Shown here in pieces: positions 31,613-40,962 of a stretch of 64,000 nucleotides of DNA. Source of the stretch: Planctomyces sp. SH-PL62. Its GTDB lineage: Bacteria; Planctomycetota; Planctomycetia; Planctomycetales; Planctomycetaceae. Position numbers and translations under genes: made by a program. The stretch is from the NCBI GenBank assembly GCA_945905295.1, contig CAMDPX010000001.1:105410-169409 (forward strand), read 5' to 3'. Each line of letters starts with the position of its first letter. Within the stretch, counting starts at the first letter, position 1. The notes beneath the pieces were generated by a model that worked only from the letters and a program-made list of their open reading frames with translations, had not been told where the DNA came from and made no database searches.

Positions 31613-33852
31613 GGTTCCTTCGGCAACGCCCGAATCCAGCGTTCGATCAAGTCGACCGCTTCGGTGTCGATCACATTGCTGGCGATGTGCGGCATCCGGC
31701 CGAGACCGATCTTCTTCATGCGATGCAAAACCATCGACCGCGCCGGATCGCCGGGGACGAGCACTTTCGGGTCGGACAACTCGAACAATCCTTGTCCCGG
31801 ACGCACGCCGACCGTACCCGTTTCCTTGAGCGGCAACGATGCCAACAAAATGAACTCGGCATTTCCGCCACCCCACTTGCGATGACAGTGCGAGCAGTTC
31901 GCGTGCAGATACGACCGAGCGCGGGCGTCGAGCGATTGCCGCTCATCGTGATAATTCGCCAGCGGCGGATGAGCCACCTCCGGCTTGGATGGCAGCGGCT
32001 TCGTGAAGTAGCCGAGATCATTCAAGTGCTTGAGTTGGTTCTTCGGTTTTCCATCGCCGTAATCGAAGTCCCGATTCATCTGCGCCGTCGTTGCACCGAG
32101 CACGTACTTCGCCGCCATCGTGTGACAGAGGGTGCATTCGGCTCGACTTGGGAAGTGCCACTTCTGCTCGCGCACGCCGTTCGGTGCTGACTTGTCTTTG
32201 ATCTTGAAGACGCGGTCCGCCCCCTTCGCTTCCAGCAACTCAGCGTCGGTTTGTTCGTCGTTCCAAACGTAGGTGTAGCCGTTCCAGACTTGAGCGCCGT
32301 ACTCGTCGTCGTTGCCGGGCATCTTGATGTAATGCAGCAGCCGAGTCTCCAGCCGCCGCTTGGTCTTCGGATTACCCGGTTCGGTCTCCAGCGAGAACGT
32401 CTTCACGAACACGGTGCCATCGGGGAATCGCCAACCCGGCAACGAACCCGGCGCGGGAGCCGGATAGATGACCGTATCGAACTCAATCTTGCCGTCACCG
32501 GGGACCGCCATGAAGCGATCCTTGGTCGCGCCGTCCGACCACAACGGAGCGATCACGTCATACGGAATCACTCCCGCCGCCGGCTTGTGGTCTTTGACGC
32601 TCGCGAACAGACCGGTTTCGCTCAGCTTGCTAGGGAATGGCACCTTCGGCTGAGTGCTCGGCGGAACGGGGACGAGTTGATGCAGGCCCCCTCCCGCGAA
32701 ATCGACGAATAAGATCTCGCCAGCCGTGTCTTGGATGATCTCGACGATGCGGACCTGTGTATCGCACAGCTCGCGATGCTCGGTCACTTTTTTCGTCTTC
32801 GCGTCGTAGCGCAGCATCCAGACTTTGCCGGTGTCGTAGTCGCCGTAGATGTATGCGCCCGCCAATTCCGGCAGACGCTTGCCGTGATACACCCAGCCGC
32901 CGGTGATTGATCGGAAGTCGGTGTGCGAGTGCTCGACGATCGGGTCAATGAACGGCGACGGTCCCTTCGGCCGCTCGGGCCGGAAGGGATGCAAGCCTTC
33001 GCGCACGCTCCAGCCGTAATTCCCGCCGCGTTGGATGAGGTACACCATCTCCCACAAATCTTGTCCGACTTCACCCGCCCACATCTGGCCCGTCGGAGCG
33101 TCGAAGCTGAATTTCCAAACTTGGCGATGCCCGTAAGACCAAATCTCGCCACGCGCTTTCGAGTCGCCGACAAACGGGTTGTCCTTCGGGATGCCATACG
33201 CCTGGCCGTCACTCGGATGATCGACATCCAACCGCAGGATCGCGCCGAGCAAATCGGTCAGGTCTTGGCCGGTCTGCAACGAATCCGCGATCCCGCTGCC
33301 GTCGCCCGTTACGAGATACAGCATCCCATCCAACCCGAATCGCACACACCCACCGTTGTGTCCGCCGGAGGGCCATTCGAGGAGCGTCGTCTCCGACTTC
33401 TCATCCGCCTTGAGCGTTTCGCCGCGTGCGACCGTCAATCGAGACAGCCGGCTCCCTTTCGGCGATGGGTTCGCGGAATCCGCGACGCTCGTGACGTAGA
33501 GGAATCCGTTCTTCTCAAACTGCGGATGAGCCACGATGCCGTACACCGTCCGCTTCAAGTCTACGACCAGTTGCGGCTGCGGTTCCTTGGCCGAGCCATC
33601 GAGCACCCAAATTTTCCCCGGCCGTTCAGCCACCATCAGCCGCTTCGATCCCGGCACGACCGCCGCCGACAATGGCTCGAACAATTTCAGTTTCGGATAC
33701 GCCAACTCCAACCGATACGGGTCCGGCGGCTCCGGCGAGCCGACCACTTTCGAGGTCGTCCACGGCGTCCGTTCCGCCGCACACAGTTCACTCACCGGTC
33801 CACTCAACAACAGAATGCAAAACGACGTGACCCACCCGCAACTCTTGAGCAT
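31609..33852 (-). CDS. PQQ-type sugar dehydrogenase with two heme c sites
   Basis: 747-residue exported protein. A signal peptide (SFCILLLSGPVSELCAAE) is followed by a soluble glucose dehydrogenase-like beta propeller (about 50-400: VYGIVAHPQFEKNGFLYVT, GGHNGGCVRFG, WSYGHRQVWKF, GAYIYGDYDTGKVW). The C-terminal part carries heme-c motifs CTLCH (573-577) and CSHCH (653-657) and resembles the planctomycete cytochrome modules. It probably oxidises a sugar or alcohol in the periplasm and passes electrons to its hemes. ATG 33852 has GGAGG 5 nt before it, better than the earlier in-frame start at 33876. Confidence 0.9.
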   Translation of the reverse strand: MLKSCGWVTSFCILLLSGPVSELCAAERTPWTTSKVVGSPEPPDPYRLELAYPKLKLFEPLSAAVVPGSKRLMVAERPGKIWVLDGSAKEPQPQLVVDLKRTVYGIVAHPQFEKNGFLYVTSVADSANPSPKGSRLSRLTVARGETLKADEKSETTLLEWPSGGHNGGCVRFGLDGMLYLVTGDGSGIADSLQTGQDLTDLLGAILRLDVDHPSDGQAYGIPKDNPFVGDSKARGEIWSYGHRQVWKFSFDAPTGQMWAGEVGQDLWEMVYLIQRGGNYGWSVREGLHPFRPERPKGPSPFIDPIVEHSHTDFRSITGGWVYHGKRLPELAGAYIYGDYDTGKVWMLRYDAKTKKVTEHRELCDTQVRIVEIIQDTAGEILFVDFAGGGLHQLVPVPPSTQPKVPFPSKLSETGLFASVKDHKPAAGVIPYDVIAPLWSDGATKDRFMAVPGDGKIEFDTVIYPAPAPGSLPGWRFPDGTVFVKTFSLETEPGNPKTKRRLETRLLHYIKMPGNDDEYGAQVWNGYTYVWNDEQTDAELLEAKGADRVFKIKDKSAPNGVREQKWHFPSRAECTLCHTMAAKYVLGATTAQMNRDFDYGDGKPKNQLKHLNDLGYFTKPLPSKPEVAHPPLANYHDERQSLDARARSYLHANCSHCHRKWGGGNAEFILLASLPLKETGTVGVRPGQGLFELSDPKVLVPGDPARSMVLHRMKKIGLGRMPHIASNVIDTEAVDLIERWIRALPKEP

Positions 33853-33998
33853 GATCGCCTCCGACAACGATGACACGCGGCACTATCAAGACGCGGCGAG
33901 AGTCTATTCAGGCAGCGCGGACAACATCCAGCATCGCGCCCATTGAACCCGCATTGATTGTCCGGTCGCCACGCTCGCCAAGTGCATGGACTGTCTTC

Positions 33999-34069
33999 AT
34001 CATTTTGTTCCCCATGATTTTGCCACTCCTCCGCCTCATGAATCACAGAATCATGGGACACAAAATCAT
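33999..34069. repeat. palindromic element, family M
   Basis: Imperfect 24-nt arms (33999-34022 ATCATTTTGTTCCCCATGAT..., 34046-34069) with four mismatches. It lies in the leader of the S9 peptidase gene, 25 bp before its start, between divergent genes, and could affect the promoter or ribosome site there. Confidence 0.75.
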
Positions 34070-34093
34070 GTTCTCGCGAACGGGAGACAATTC

Positions 34094-36157
34094 ATGCCCG
34101 CAACACATCGACGAAGTTTGGGGTTTTGTCTGTTTTGGTTGCTCGCAGCAGTGCCAATCCGCGCCGCGGAGCCGACGCTGATTTCGATTGATGACCTCTA
34201 TCGCTCCGATGCACCGCAGGGCTTGGTGATCTCGCCGAGCGGTGACAGCGCGATCTACTCGCGGCGCTGGGCCGAGCGATCATCGCGGACGTTCCGATTC
34301 TCGTTGTGGCGAGTTGAAGGGGACGCGGCGAATCGTCGATCCCTCGAAGAGGGCGAACCGGATGCGCGGTCGCCGCTGTTGTCGCCGGATGGGAAGTGGA
34401 TCGTGTTTCTTTCGACGCGACCGCTCCCGGATGGCAAGCCGGCATTCGAGCCGGTCCCGCCGTACTCCGATCCAGCCACTGACATCTGGCTAATGCCGGC
34501 CACCGGAGGCAAACCGATCCCGCTGTTCGGCCGCGACAAACCCTACGGCCGAGTCTTCAGCGATCCCTTCTACGGCCACATCAGCTTCTCGCCCGACGGA
34601 AAGCGATTTGCCTTCGTGGCTGACGATGGAGTCGATCCGCGCACTGCCGAAGAGAAAACCAACAACGTGCAGATCGTGCGTGAGGATCAAGGCGAAGGGT
34701 ACGAAGGCTATCGGCCCGCTCAGATTTGGATCGCCGATTTGCTCGATCAACCGACCAACGTTGCCTCCACGCGAGTGACTCGCGTGACCAACGATGACGT
34801 GTGGTATGGCGATCCGCAGTGGCTGCCTGATGGCAAAGCGCTGATCGTCCACGCCAACCGCACTTCCGACCGCGAGTCGGTGCGATACAGCATCAACCAC
34901 AACTTCGATCTCTGGCAGATCGAGTTATCCGGCGCGGGCTCGTCGCAGATTCGGCAACTCACGTTCGACATCGGCCCGGATGTCTCGCCGCGTCTTTCGC
35001 CCGACGGCAAACGGCTCGTGCATCTGTGCGTGCCGCGCCAAGGCTCGCACGCCGACGTCTTCAATCTGATGGTCATGGACCTGACGACCGGCGGCGTCAC
35101 CTCGCGAGTGCTGTTCGATCACCACGGAGCGAAAGCCGATCAACCACCGCAATTGCCGCCGGCGTTTCCGTTGCCGCGCGACTGCTGGCTGTCGAATGAG
35201 AAGATTCAATTCAACGCACCCAATCGGACCGGCAACAAGATGCAGGTGATCGACCTCAGCCAAGGTGTGGCTGCCTTGCCGGAAGTGGGTCGGGATGGAA
35301 TCCCAACCGACAAGCTTGCTGCCGCAAGAGTCAAACTCGCGCCGCCGGCCGACGAGTATTTGAAAGATCGCATCATCGCGAAGGGTGAGCTGGTCTCGTG
35401 GAGGAGTTTCGATGGCCAGATCATCGAGGGCATCTTCACTCGGCCGACCACGCCCGCCGTGAAGCCGCCATTCAAGATGGTGCTGTATCCGCATGGTGGT
35501 CCGCATAGCCGCTCGTCTCTGGGCTTTGATTTTGCCGTGCAGGTTTTCGCCGCGAACGGCTACTCCGTCTTCCAGCCGAACTACCGAGGGAGCGCCGGCT
35601 ATGGCCAGCGCTTCATCGACGCCGACCGCTTCGACTTCGGCGGCGGAGATATGCAAGACATCCTCACCGGCATCGAGCACTTGGTTCGCGAAGGACAGGT
35701 CGATGCGAAACGGCAGTTCGTCTACGGCATCAGCTACGGTGGCTACACGACCTGTTCATTGATCGGCCAGACGAATCAGTTCCGAGCCGCCGTGCCGCAA
35801 AACGCCGTCACCGATCTCAATGTGATGTGGGGGCTGACCGACATCCAAAGCTGGACCGAATGGGAATTCGGCGGCCTCCCCTGGGAAGTCCCACAACTCA
35901 TGCGCGACCACAGCCCGCTGACGTTCGCGTCGCGAGTGCAGACACCCACTCTCATCCTCCACGCCGCCAACGACCGCCGCTGCCCGCTCCCGATGGGCCG
36001 CATGTTCTATCGAGCCTTGAAGTCCGCCGATGTCGAAACGCAAATGGTCATCTACCCCGATGAGGGCCACCCAATCAAACAACTCCCACATCAGGAAGAC
36101 GTGTTGCGCCGAGTGCTCGATTGGTTCGCCAAGCACGACGTTGGCAAACGCGAGTAG
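34094..36157 (+). CDS. S9 family prolyl oligopeptidase-like protease, exported
   Basis: 687-residue enzyme with a signal peptide (SLGFCLFWLLAAVPIRAAE). A seven-bladed WD/PD40-like propeller spans about 35-400 (SPDGKWIVFLS, SPDGKRFAFVADD, SPDGKRLVHLC). The alpha/beta hydrolase domain carries Ser547 (GISYGG), Asp627 (AANDRR) and His659 (DEGHP), the complete triad. Residues around 399-406 (GRDGIPTD) are encoded by a single arm of a palindromic repeat. GGGAG precedes ATG 34094 by 8 nt. It probably degrades peptides in the periplasm. Confidence 0.94.
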   Translation: MPATHRRSLGFCLFWLLAAVPIRAAEPTLISIDDLYRSDAPQGLVISPSGDSAIYSRRWAERSSRTFRFSLWRVEGDAANRRSLEEGEPDARSPLLSPDGKWIVFLSTRPLPDGKPAFEPVPPYSDPATDIWLMPATGGKPIPLFGRDKPYGRVFSDPFYGHISFSPDGKRFAFVADDGVDPRTAEEKTNNVQIVREDQGEGYEGYRPAQIWIADLLDQPTNVASTRVTRVTNDDVWYGDPQWLPDGKALIVHANRTSDRESVRYSINHNFDLWQIELSGAGSSQIRQLTFDIGPDVSPRLSPDGKRLVHLCVPRQGSHADVFNLMVMDLTTGGVTSRVLFDHHGAKADQPPQLPPAFPLPRDCWLSNEKIQFNAPNRTGNKMQVIDLSQGVAALPEVGRDGIPTDKLAAARVKLAPPADEYLKDRIIAKGELVSWRSFDGQIIEGIFTRPTTPAVKPPFKMVLYPHGGPHSRSSLGFDFAVQVFAANGYSVFQPNYRGSAGYGQRFIDADRFDFGGGDMQDILTGIEHLVREGQVDAKRQFVYGISYGGYTTCSLIGQTNQFRAAVPQNAVTDLNVMWGLTDIQSWTEWEFGGLPWEVPQLMRDHSPLTFASRVQTPTLILHAANDRRCPLPMGRMFYRALKSADVETQMVIYPDEGHPIKQLPHQEDVLRRVLDWFAKHDVGKRE
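35288..35311. repeat. single arm of repeat family F inside a gene
   Basis: GGTCGGGATGGAATCCCAAC with following CGAC differs at three of 24 positions from one arm of the element at 63453-63538. It is translated in frame as GRDGIPTD in the propeller-to-hydrolase linker of the S9 peptidase; a small palindrome CTTGCTGCCGCAAG follows it. Confidence 0.65.
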
Positions 36158-36317
36158 CCCGATGGTCCGAAAGTTGAGTAGCGATTTCGTTGCTCGGTTG
36201 CGGTTGACGATTCGCGTTCAACAAGGAGTATTGGAAAACCGTTCGGACCGAGTGTAGTCTGCATGCGTGGAATGGCCCCAACAATCGGTCGGAACACGGC
36301 ATTCAGGAGCCACGCTG

Positions 36318-36542
36318 ATGACACAGATCGTTTTGGATGTTTCGCCAAGTTTGGCTCGCGAGTTGGCCGCGAGACACATCGACGAGAGTCGCGCCGGAGA
36401 GATTGCTTTGGCGGCATTGAGAGTCTGTGTCGAACAGGGAACGCACGCCGTTCCGAGTTCCGATCCCGAAGACGCCGCGACGTTTGCTCGCGAGCTGATC
36501 GAGCAGAACCGGCCGCTGTTCGAGGAGTTGGCACAACTGTGA
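36318..36542 (+). CDS. putative antitoxin of the Doc module
   Basis: 74-residue acidic protein (MTQIVLDVSPSLARELAARH..., ending LFEELAQL). It is not clearly Phd-like, but the length, position directly before a Fic/Doc toxin, and the 4-nt GTGA overlap with it support an antitoxin role. The C-terminal acidic helix (about 55-74) would suit toxin binding. GGAG stands 8 nt before ATG 36318. Confidence 0.75.
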   Translation: MTQIVLDVSPSLARELAARHIDESRAGEIALAALRVCVEQGTHAVPSSDPEDAATFARELIEQNRPLFEELAQL

Positions 36543-36982
36543 CGGCCGACGAGACGAAGGGCCAAATCGGCGATCTGGTCTTGAGCGTCTATCAGATTCA
36601 CGAAGCAGTGCTGGAGCAGACGGGTGGGATTCCCGGAATGCGCGACGCAGCCATGTTGCACGCGGCCGTCGCGCGGCCCTTCGCGACTTTTGGTGGGGAG
36701 CCGCTGTATGCGTCCGAGTTCGAGCAAGCGGCCGCTCTGTTTCACTCGCTCATCAAGAGCCATCCCTTCCTGGATGGAACAAAACGGACCGCCTTTCTTG
36801 CCGCGTTGTGGTTTCTTCGTCTGTACGGCCACACGATTCCGACCCGTCTGCCACACCCAGAAGTTGTGACGTTTTGTGTGGAGGTTGCCGAGGAAAATGC
36901 TCCACCCGAAAGATCGCCACGAACCGTTGCTGAAATCGCCGCTTGGTTTCGTAACCTGATTTCCCAAACTTCACCGAGTTGA
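36539..36982 (+). CDS. doc: death-on-curing (Doc/Fic) toxin
   Basis: 147-residue Fic-fold protein; Doc toxins phosphorylate elongation factor Tu. The catalytic loop HPFLDGTKRT (75-84) is present; the usual HxFxDGNKRT has Asn where this protein has Thr81, which may alter activity. Landmarks before it are YQIHEAVLEQTGGIPGMRD, typical for Doc. The start is the GTG at 36539 that overlaps the antitoxin stop, implying coupled translation. Confidence 0.88.
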   Translation: MTADETKGQIGDLVLSVYQIHEAVLEQTGGIPGMRDAAMLHAAVARPFATFGGEPLYASEFEQAAALFHSLIKSHPFLDGTKRTAFLAALWFLRLYGHTIPTRLPHPEVVTFCVEVAEENAPPERSPRTVAEIAAWFRNLISQTSPS

Positions 36983-36984
36983 TC

Positions 36985-37107
36985 ATGCGAAACGAACGCA
37001 CGCGGCGGTTGCCGTTGTTCTTCACACATCCGATTGGATCGTTGCCTCGGCCGCAGATCAAACAACACAATTGGGAAAGACGAGTCACATTCGGCGATCA
37101 ACACTGA
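36985..37107 (+). pseudogene. fragment resembling the MetE/UROD-type N-terminus
   Basis: A 40-codon open frame starting at ATG 36985 and reading MRNERTRRLPLFFTHPIGSL and then PRPQIKQHNWERRV. The FFTHPIGSLPRPQ segment resembles the opening of cobalamin-independent methionine synthase-like proteins (TxxVGSLPRP). The frame ends after 40 codons and no further family sequence follows, so it is probably a remnant left by deletion. The 123 bp behind it (37108-37230) show nothing. Confidence 0.4.
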
Positions 37108-37230
37108 CCACGCACGGTCATTGAGCCAGCCGTGTGATGAGAGCTACAGCGACTTGTCGGGATCGCGCCGCTTTCCATATCGTGCTACCGGAATTCAACA
37201 TCTTGAGGTGGAATACTGAGGGAGAAAATC

Positions 37231-38634
37231 ATGCCGGCTTCGGCGTCACCCAGCGGTCGATTGGATGCAGCGTATCGCGAACGATTCCCAGGCTCCGCGA
37301 AGTTGTTTGAACGCAGCTCGCGGTTGTTTCCCAGCGGCGTTACGCACGACGGACGGTACTTGCAGCCGTTCCCGATCTTTGCCAAGGAAGCATTGGGCTC
37401 GAAGAAGACCGATGTCGATGGGCACGAACTGATCGACTACTGGGTCGGACACGGAGCGTTGCTGCTGGGGCATTCGCATCCGGCGATCGTTGCGGCTGTG
37501 CAACAGCAAGTGGCGAAATCCACGCACCCCGGAGCTTGCCACGAATTGGAAATCGAATGGGCCGAATGGGTCCGCCGGTTGGTTCCGTCCGTGGAGCTGA
37601 TGCGATTCACGAACAGCGGCACCGAAGCGACGTTGATGGCGATCCGCATCTGTCGCATCGCCACCGGACGGACGAAGGTCATCAAGTTCGCCGGGCATTT
37701 TCACGGTTGGCACGACTCGGTGATCATCTCGTCCGAGCCACCCCATCCGGAAAACGTCTTGGCCGGTGCAGCTCCCGACGTGGAAGACTACCCGACGCCG
37801 GGAGTGACGATTGGTGTCTCCGGTGACATCGTGATTGTGCCGCCGAATGATCTCGCCGCGTTGGCTCGCGCGATCGACGAGCACCAGCCCGCGTGCGTGA
37901 TGCACGAAGGGAACGGCGCGCGGTGGGGTGTCGTGCCCGCTCGGCCGGAATTCGTGCGCGGTGTGCGGCAACTGACGCGAGACAAGAACATCATCTTCAT
38001 TCTCGATGAAGTCATCACCGGCTTCCGTGTCGCGCCGGGAGGCTTCCAAGAGATCTGCGACATTCAGCCGGACCTGTCCACGTTCGCGAAAGTGCTCGCG
38101 GGAGGTTTGCCCGGCGGAGTGCTCGGCGGTCGAGCCGATTTGATGCAGGCATTGGCGTTCGGCAATTCGTTCGGCAAGAAGATGAAGCATCCGGGGACGT
38201 ACAACGGCAACCCACTCTCCGCCGCCGCCGGCATCGCCGCGCTGGAGATCGTCGCGACGGGACAACCCAACCGCCGCGCGAACGAGATCGCCGCCTTGCT
38301 CCGCCGAGAACTGAACTCGCTCTTCGCCAAGAAGAGCTTGAACTGGATCGCATATGGAGATTACTCGGCGATCAAGATTCTGCCGAACTACGACGGACCA
38401 CGTTCGACGAGTGACGACTTCCTGCCGTACTCCGGCGACTGGCGGAAGCTCGACGCGAAACAGGATGCGGCGTTGTCGCAAGCGTTTCGCTGCGCGCTGT
38501 TGATGGGTGGCGTCGATTGGATGGGCTGGGCCGGATCGACTTCGGCTGCTCACGATGAAGACGACGTCGCTCGCACGGTCGACGGTTTCTCGCAAGCCAT
38601 CGACTGGCTGCGCGGCGATGGGTTTGTGAAGTGA
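37231..38634 (+). CDS. class III aminotransferase (HemL-like)
   Basis: 467-residue PLP enzyme related to glutamate-1-semialdehyde aminomutase. Landmarks are DVDGHELIDYWVGHGALLLG, NSGTEATLMAIR, FAGHFHGWHDS, FILDEVITGFRVAPGG and the PLP lysine Lys287 in TFAKVLAGGLPGG. The C-terminal part (about 370-420) differs from true HemL, and the long start makes a distinct aminotransferase more likely than the heme pathway enzyme. It sits between toxin-antitoxin modules and has no pathway neighbours, so the substrate is unknown. Confidence 0.88.
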   Translation: MPASASPSGRLDAAYRERFPGSAKLFERSSRLFPSGVTHDGRYLQPFPIFAKEALGSKKTDVDGHELIDYWVGHGALLLGHSHPAIVAAVQQQVAKSTHPGACHELEIEWAEWVRRLVPSVELMRFTNSGTEATLMAIRICRIATGRTKVIKFAGHFHGWHDSVIISSEPPHPENVLAGAAPDVEDYPTPGVTIGVSGDIVIVPPNDLAALARAIDEHQPACVMHEGNGARWGVVPARPEFVRGVRQLTRDKNIIFILDEVITGFRVAPGGFQEICDIQPDLSTFAKVLAGGLPGGVLGGRADLMQALAFGNSFGKKMKHPGTYNGNPLSAAAGIAALEIVATGQPNRRANEIAALLRRELNSLFAKKSLNWIAYGDYSAIKILPNYDGPRSTSDDFLPYSGDWRKLDAKQDAALSQAFRCALLMGGVDWMGWAGSTSAAHDEDDVARTVDGFSQAIDWLRGDGFVK

Positions 38635-38702
38635 GCACCAGATCTCCCTGGATGTGCCCTGAAGTCGAAACTAACCTGTCGTCATCAATGAGGAGATGAT
38701 TC

Positions 38703-38942
38703 ATGGCCACGAAGCTCGCCCTAATCGAAGAACGCCTCCGCAAGCTCGAAGCCGAAGTCCACGAATTGAAAACTGCGACCGGAAATGAAAAGTCGCTACC
38801 GTGGTATCGACAAGCGGCGGGGCAATTCAAAGACGATCCCGTCTTCGACGAGATCGTGCGTCTTGGAAAAGAGATTCGAGACGCCGAACGCACGCCGGAC
38901 CCGGTCGTCCGCAAACGAGCAGTCCGCCGTAAAGGAACCTAA
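38703..38942 (+). CDS. putative antitoxin of the VapC module
   Basis: 79-residue protein with a coiled-coil start (LALIEERLRKLEAEVHELK) and a basic C-terminus (PVVRKRAVRRKGT). It is separated from the PIN-domain toxin by only 3 nt. No DNA-binding fold of a known antitoxin type is obvious, but size, helix and position match small antitoxins that wrap PIN toxins, including those with a WYRQAAGQFKDDPVFDEI segment common in planctomycetes and cyanobacteria. Confidence 0.78.
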   Translation: MATKLALIEERLRKLEAEVHELKTATGNEKSLPWYRQAAGQFKDDPVFDEIVRLGKEIRDAERTPDPVVRKRAVRRKGT

Positions 38943-38945
38943 GAC

Positions 38946-39374
38946 TTGCCGTATTTGCTCGACACCGATCACGTCAGTTTGGTGCAGAAAGACAATGACG
39001 ACGGCCGTCGGCTGATGACGCGATTGGATCGTGTCCCGCGCGACGATGTCGCGACGAGCATTGTGACTTATCAAGAGCAACTGCAAGGTTGGTTGGCTTA
39101 TCTCAATAGTGGCCTGAAGCCCGATGAAGTCTTGCAGGCCTACGAACGACTCGACGAATTGCGACGAGCGTTTGAACGGTACAACGTGCTCCCGTTTGAT
39201 CGGCCAGCCCAGGACATCTTTGAATCGCTGAGGCCAATCTGTCGCCGAATTGGACGATTGGACTTGCGAATTGCCAGCATCGCCTTGGCCACGGATTCCA
39301 CTCTGCTGACCCGAAACTTCGCGGATTTCTCGCGAGTCCCAGGGCTGCGATTTGAAGACTGGACTCGGCTGTGA
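38946..39374 (+). CDS. vapC: VapC-like PIN-domain toxin
   Basis: 142-residue PIN-domain ribonuclease. It begins YLLDTDHVSLVQK with Asp6 and Asp8 as the first acidic residues; the later acidic residues are in RLDLRIASIALATDS and NFADFSRVPGL. PIN toxins of this kind cleave tRNA or rRNA. The start codon is TTG (38946), 3 nt after the antitoxin stop. The ending LRFEDWTRL is typical for the family. Acidic pocket residues are intact as far as can be seen. Confidence 0.9.
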   Translation: MPYLLDTDHVSLVQKDNDDGRRLMTRLDRVPRDDVATSIVTYQEQLQGWLAYLNSGLKPDEVLQAYERLDELRRAFERYNVLPFDRPAQDIFESLRPICRRIGRLDLRIASIALATDSTLLTRNFADFSRVPGLRFEDWTRL

Positions 39375-39393
39375 GCTGCGAACGGAGCATGAA

Positions 39394-40818
39394 ATGACCG
39401 GACGTGATATCGAGGAGGATGTCGCGAATCCGAACGAATTGCTGACCGCTCCTTTGCGTTCAACGATGTTGCGGTTGGCGTGGCCGGTGTTCGTCGAGCA
39501 GCTTCTGTATTTTCTGGTGGGGCTGACCGACACCTATCTGGCGGGGTTCATCAGCAAAGAGGCGACGACGGCGGTTGGACTCGCGGCGTATGTCGGCTGG
39601 TTGGCGTCGAACATCTTCTCGCTGGTCAGTTCGGGAACGGTCGCGGTGGTGGCTCGGCATTGGGGGGCGGGTGAGTTCGAGTCGGCCAACCGTTCGGCGA
39701 ATCGCGCATTGGCGATTGGCGCGGTCGTGGGTCTCGCCGTCTTCGCTTTGATTTGGCTTGCCGCTCCGTCGTATGCCGCGCTGATGAAGCTCGAAGGCAA
39801 GACCGCCGAGATGGTCGTGCGGTTTTTGCGAATTGATGGCGCGGGCTATCTCTTCTCGTGCCTCACGGTCGCGGGAGCCGCGGCGATGCGCGGCACCGGA
39901 CAGATGCGCGTGCCGATGATGATTCTGGGATTCGTCAATGTCCTGAACGTCGTCGTTACGACCGTACTGAGTGGCGTTGGGCCGGCCGAATGGTTGGCGA
40001 TCACCGATCGGTTGGGGATCACTCCATTGGGTTTAGACGGCATCGCCTATGGCACGTTGGTCGCGCGAGCCATCGGTGGGCTGATCACACTGGGTGTGTT
40101 GAGCAGTGGTCGATTCGGACTGCGACTGATTCCATCCGAAGTGTCTTTGAGCGGCGAACCCGCGCGGCGCATCTTGCGAGTCGGATTGCCGGCCGGATTG
40201 GATGGCTTATTGCGTTGGTCCGGACAGCTCGGCTTTCTGATGATCGTGGCTCGGCTGAGCGACAATGAATCGGAGCGAACGGCGATCATGGCCGCGCATC
40301 TGATTGGCATGCAGGTCGAATCGGTTTCGTTCTTGCCCGCCGGTGCGTGGGGTATGGCAGCAGCGACATTGGTTGGCCAATCGCTGGGCGCGAAACAACC
40401 GGAGCGTGCTCAAGCCGGTGGTCGCGAGGCGGCGTGGCAATGCGGTTTCCTGGCGATCGCGCTGATGGCCGTGTTCTACTTCGGAGCTCAGCCGATCTAC
40501 GAAATGATGCACAAAGACCCGGAAGTCCATACGGTGGGCGTGTCGGCGTTTCAATTCAACGCACTGTTTCAAGTGCCGTTGGTCATGGCGATCGTCTACA
40601 CGTTCGCGCTGCAAGGCGCGGGTGAGACTCGACTGCCAATGTTCATCAACTTGCTGGGCGTCTTCGGCGTGCGACTGACGTTGGCCTATGTGTGTGGCAT
40701 CGTGCTGCACGGGGGCTTGATCGGCGCGTGGATTGGCATGTGCTGTGACAACACGGTGCGAGCGATTCTGGTCGCCCTGCTGTTTCGCCGCGGGCGGTGG
40801 ATGTCGAAGAGCTTGTGA
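39394..40818 (+). CDS. MATE family efflux transporter
   Basis: 474-residue membrane protein with about 12 helices, matching the MATE drug/sodium antiporter family: MLRLAWPVFVEQLLYFLVGLTD (first helix begins here, split motif), MRGTGQMRVPM, and the second-half repeat PAGAWGMAAATLVGQSLGAK. Such pumps export cationic drugs or metabolites. ATG 39394 has GGAG 7 nt upstream; an earlier frame start at 39352 overlaps the VapC gene. It probably forms its own unit within an accessory stretch. Confidence 0.92.
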   Translation: MTGRDIEEDVANPNELLTAPLRSTMLRLAWPVFVEQLLYFLVGLTDTYLAGFISKEATTAVGLAAYVGWLASNIFSLVSSGTVAVVARHWGAGEFESANRSANRALAIGAVVGLAVFALIWLAAPSYAALMKLEGKTAEMVVRFLRIDGAGYLFSCLTVAGAAAMRGTGQMRVPMMILGFVNVLNVVVTTVLSGVGPAEWLAITDRLGITPLGLDGIAYGTLVARAIGGLITLGVLSSGRFGLRLIPSEVSLSGEPARRILRVGLPAGLDGLLRWSGQLGFLMIVARLSDNESERTAIMAAHLIGMQVESVSFLPAGAWGMAAATLVGQSLGAKQPERAQAGGREAAWQCGFLAIALMAVFYFGAQPIYEMMHKDPEVHTVGVSAFQFNALFQVPLVMAIVYTFALQGAGETRLPMFINLLGVFGVRLTLAYVCGIVLHGGLIGAWIGMCCDNTVRAILVALLFRRGRWMSKSL

Positions 40819-40962
40819 CGGTGGCATCTTGCCGCGACAAAATCGCAATCGATGACCTCGACGACACAGATGATCCCGACTGAATATCGCCCGCATTCTC
40901 CGAAAGCAGATCGAACTCGCCGGCCGTGGTCATCGGGCGATTCACTTGGTCCGCATTCCTGG

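Noticed and set aside
36263-36982. Longer 239-codon version of the Doc gene
   Set aside because: The upstream part is an Arg-rich shadow of the antitoxin gene; the GTG at 36539 with 4-nt overlap is the normal arrangement.
37246-38595. 449-codon open frame on the minus strand
   Set aside because: Antisense to the class III aminotransferase, which has all PLP motifs.
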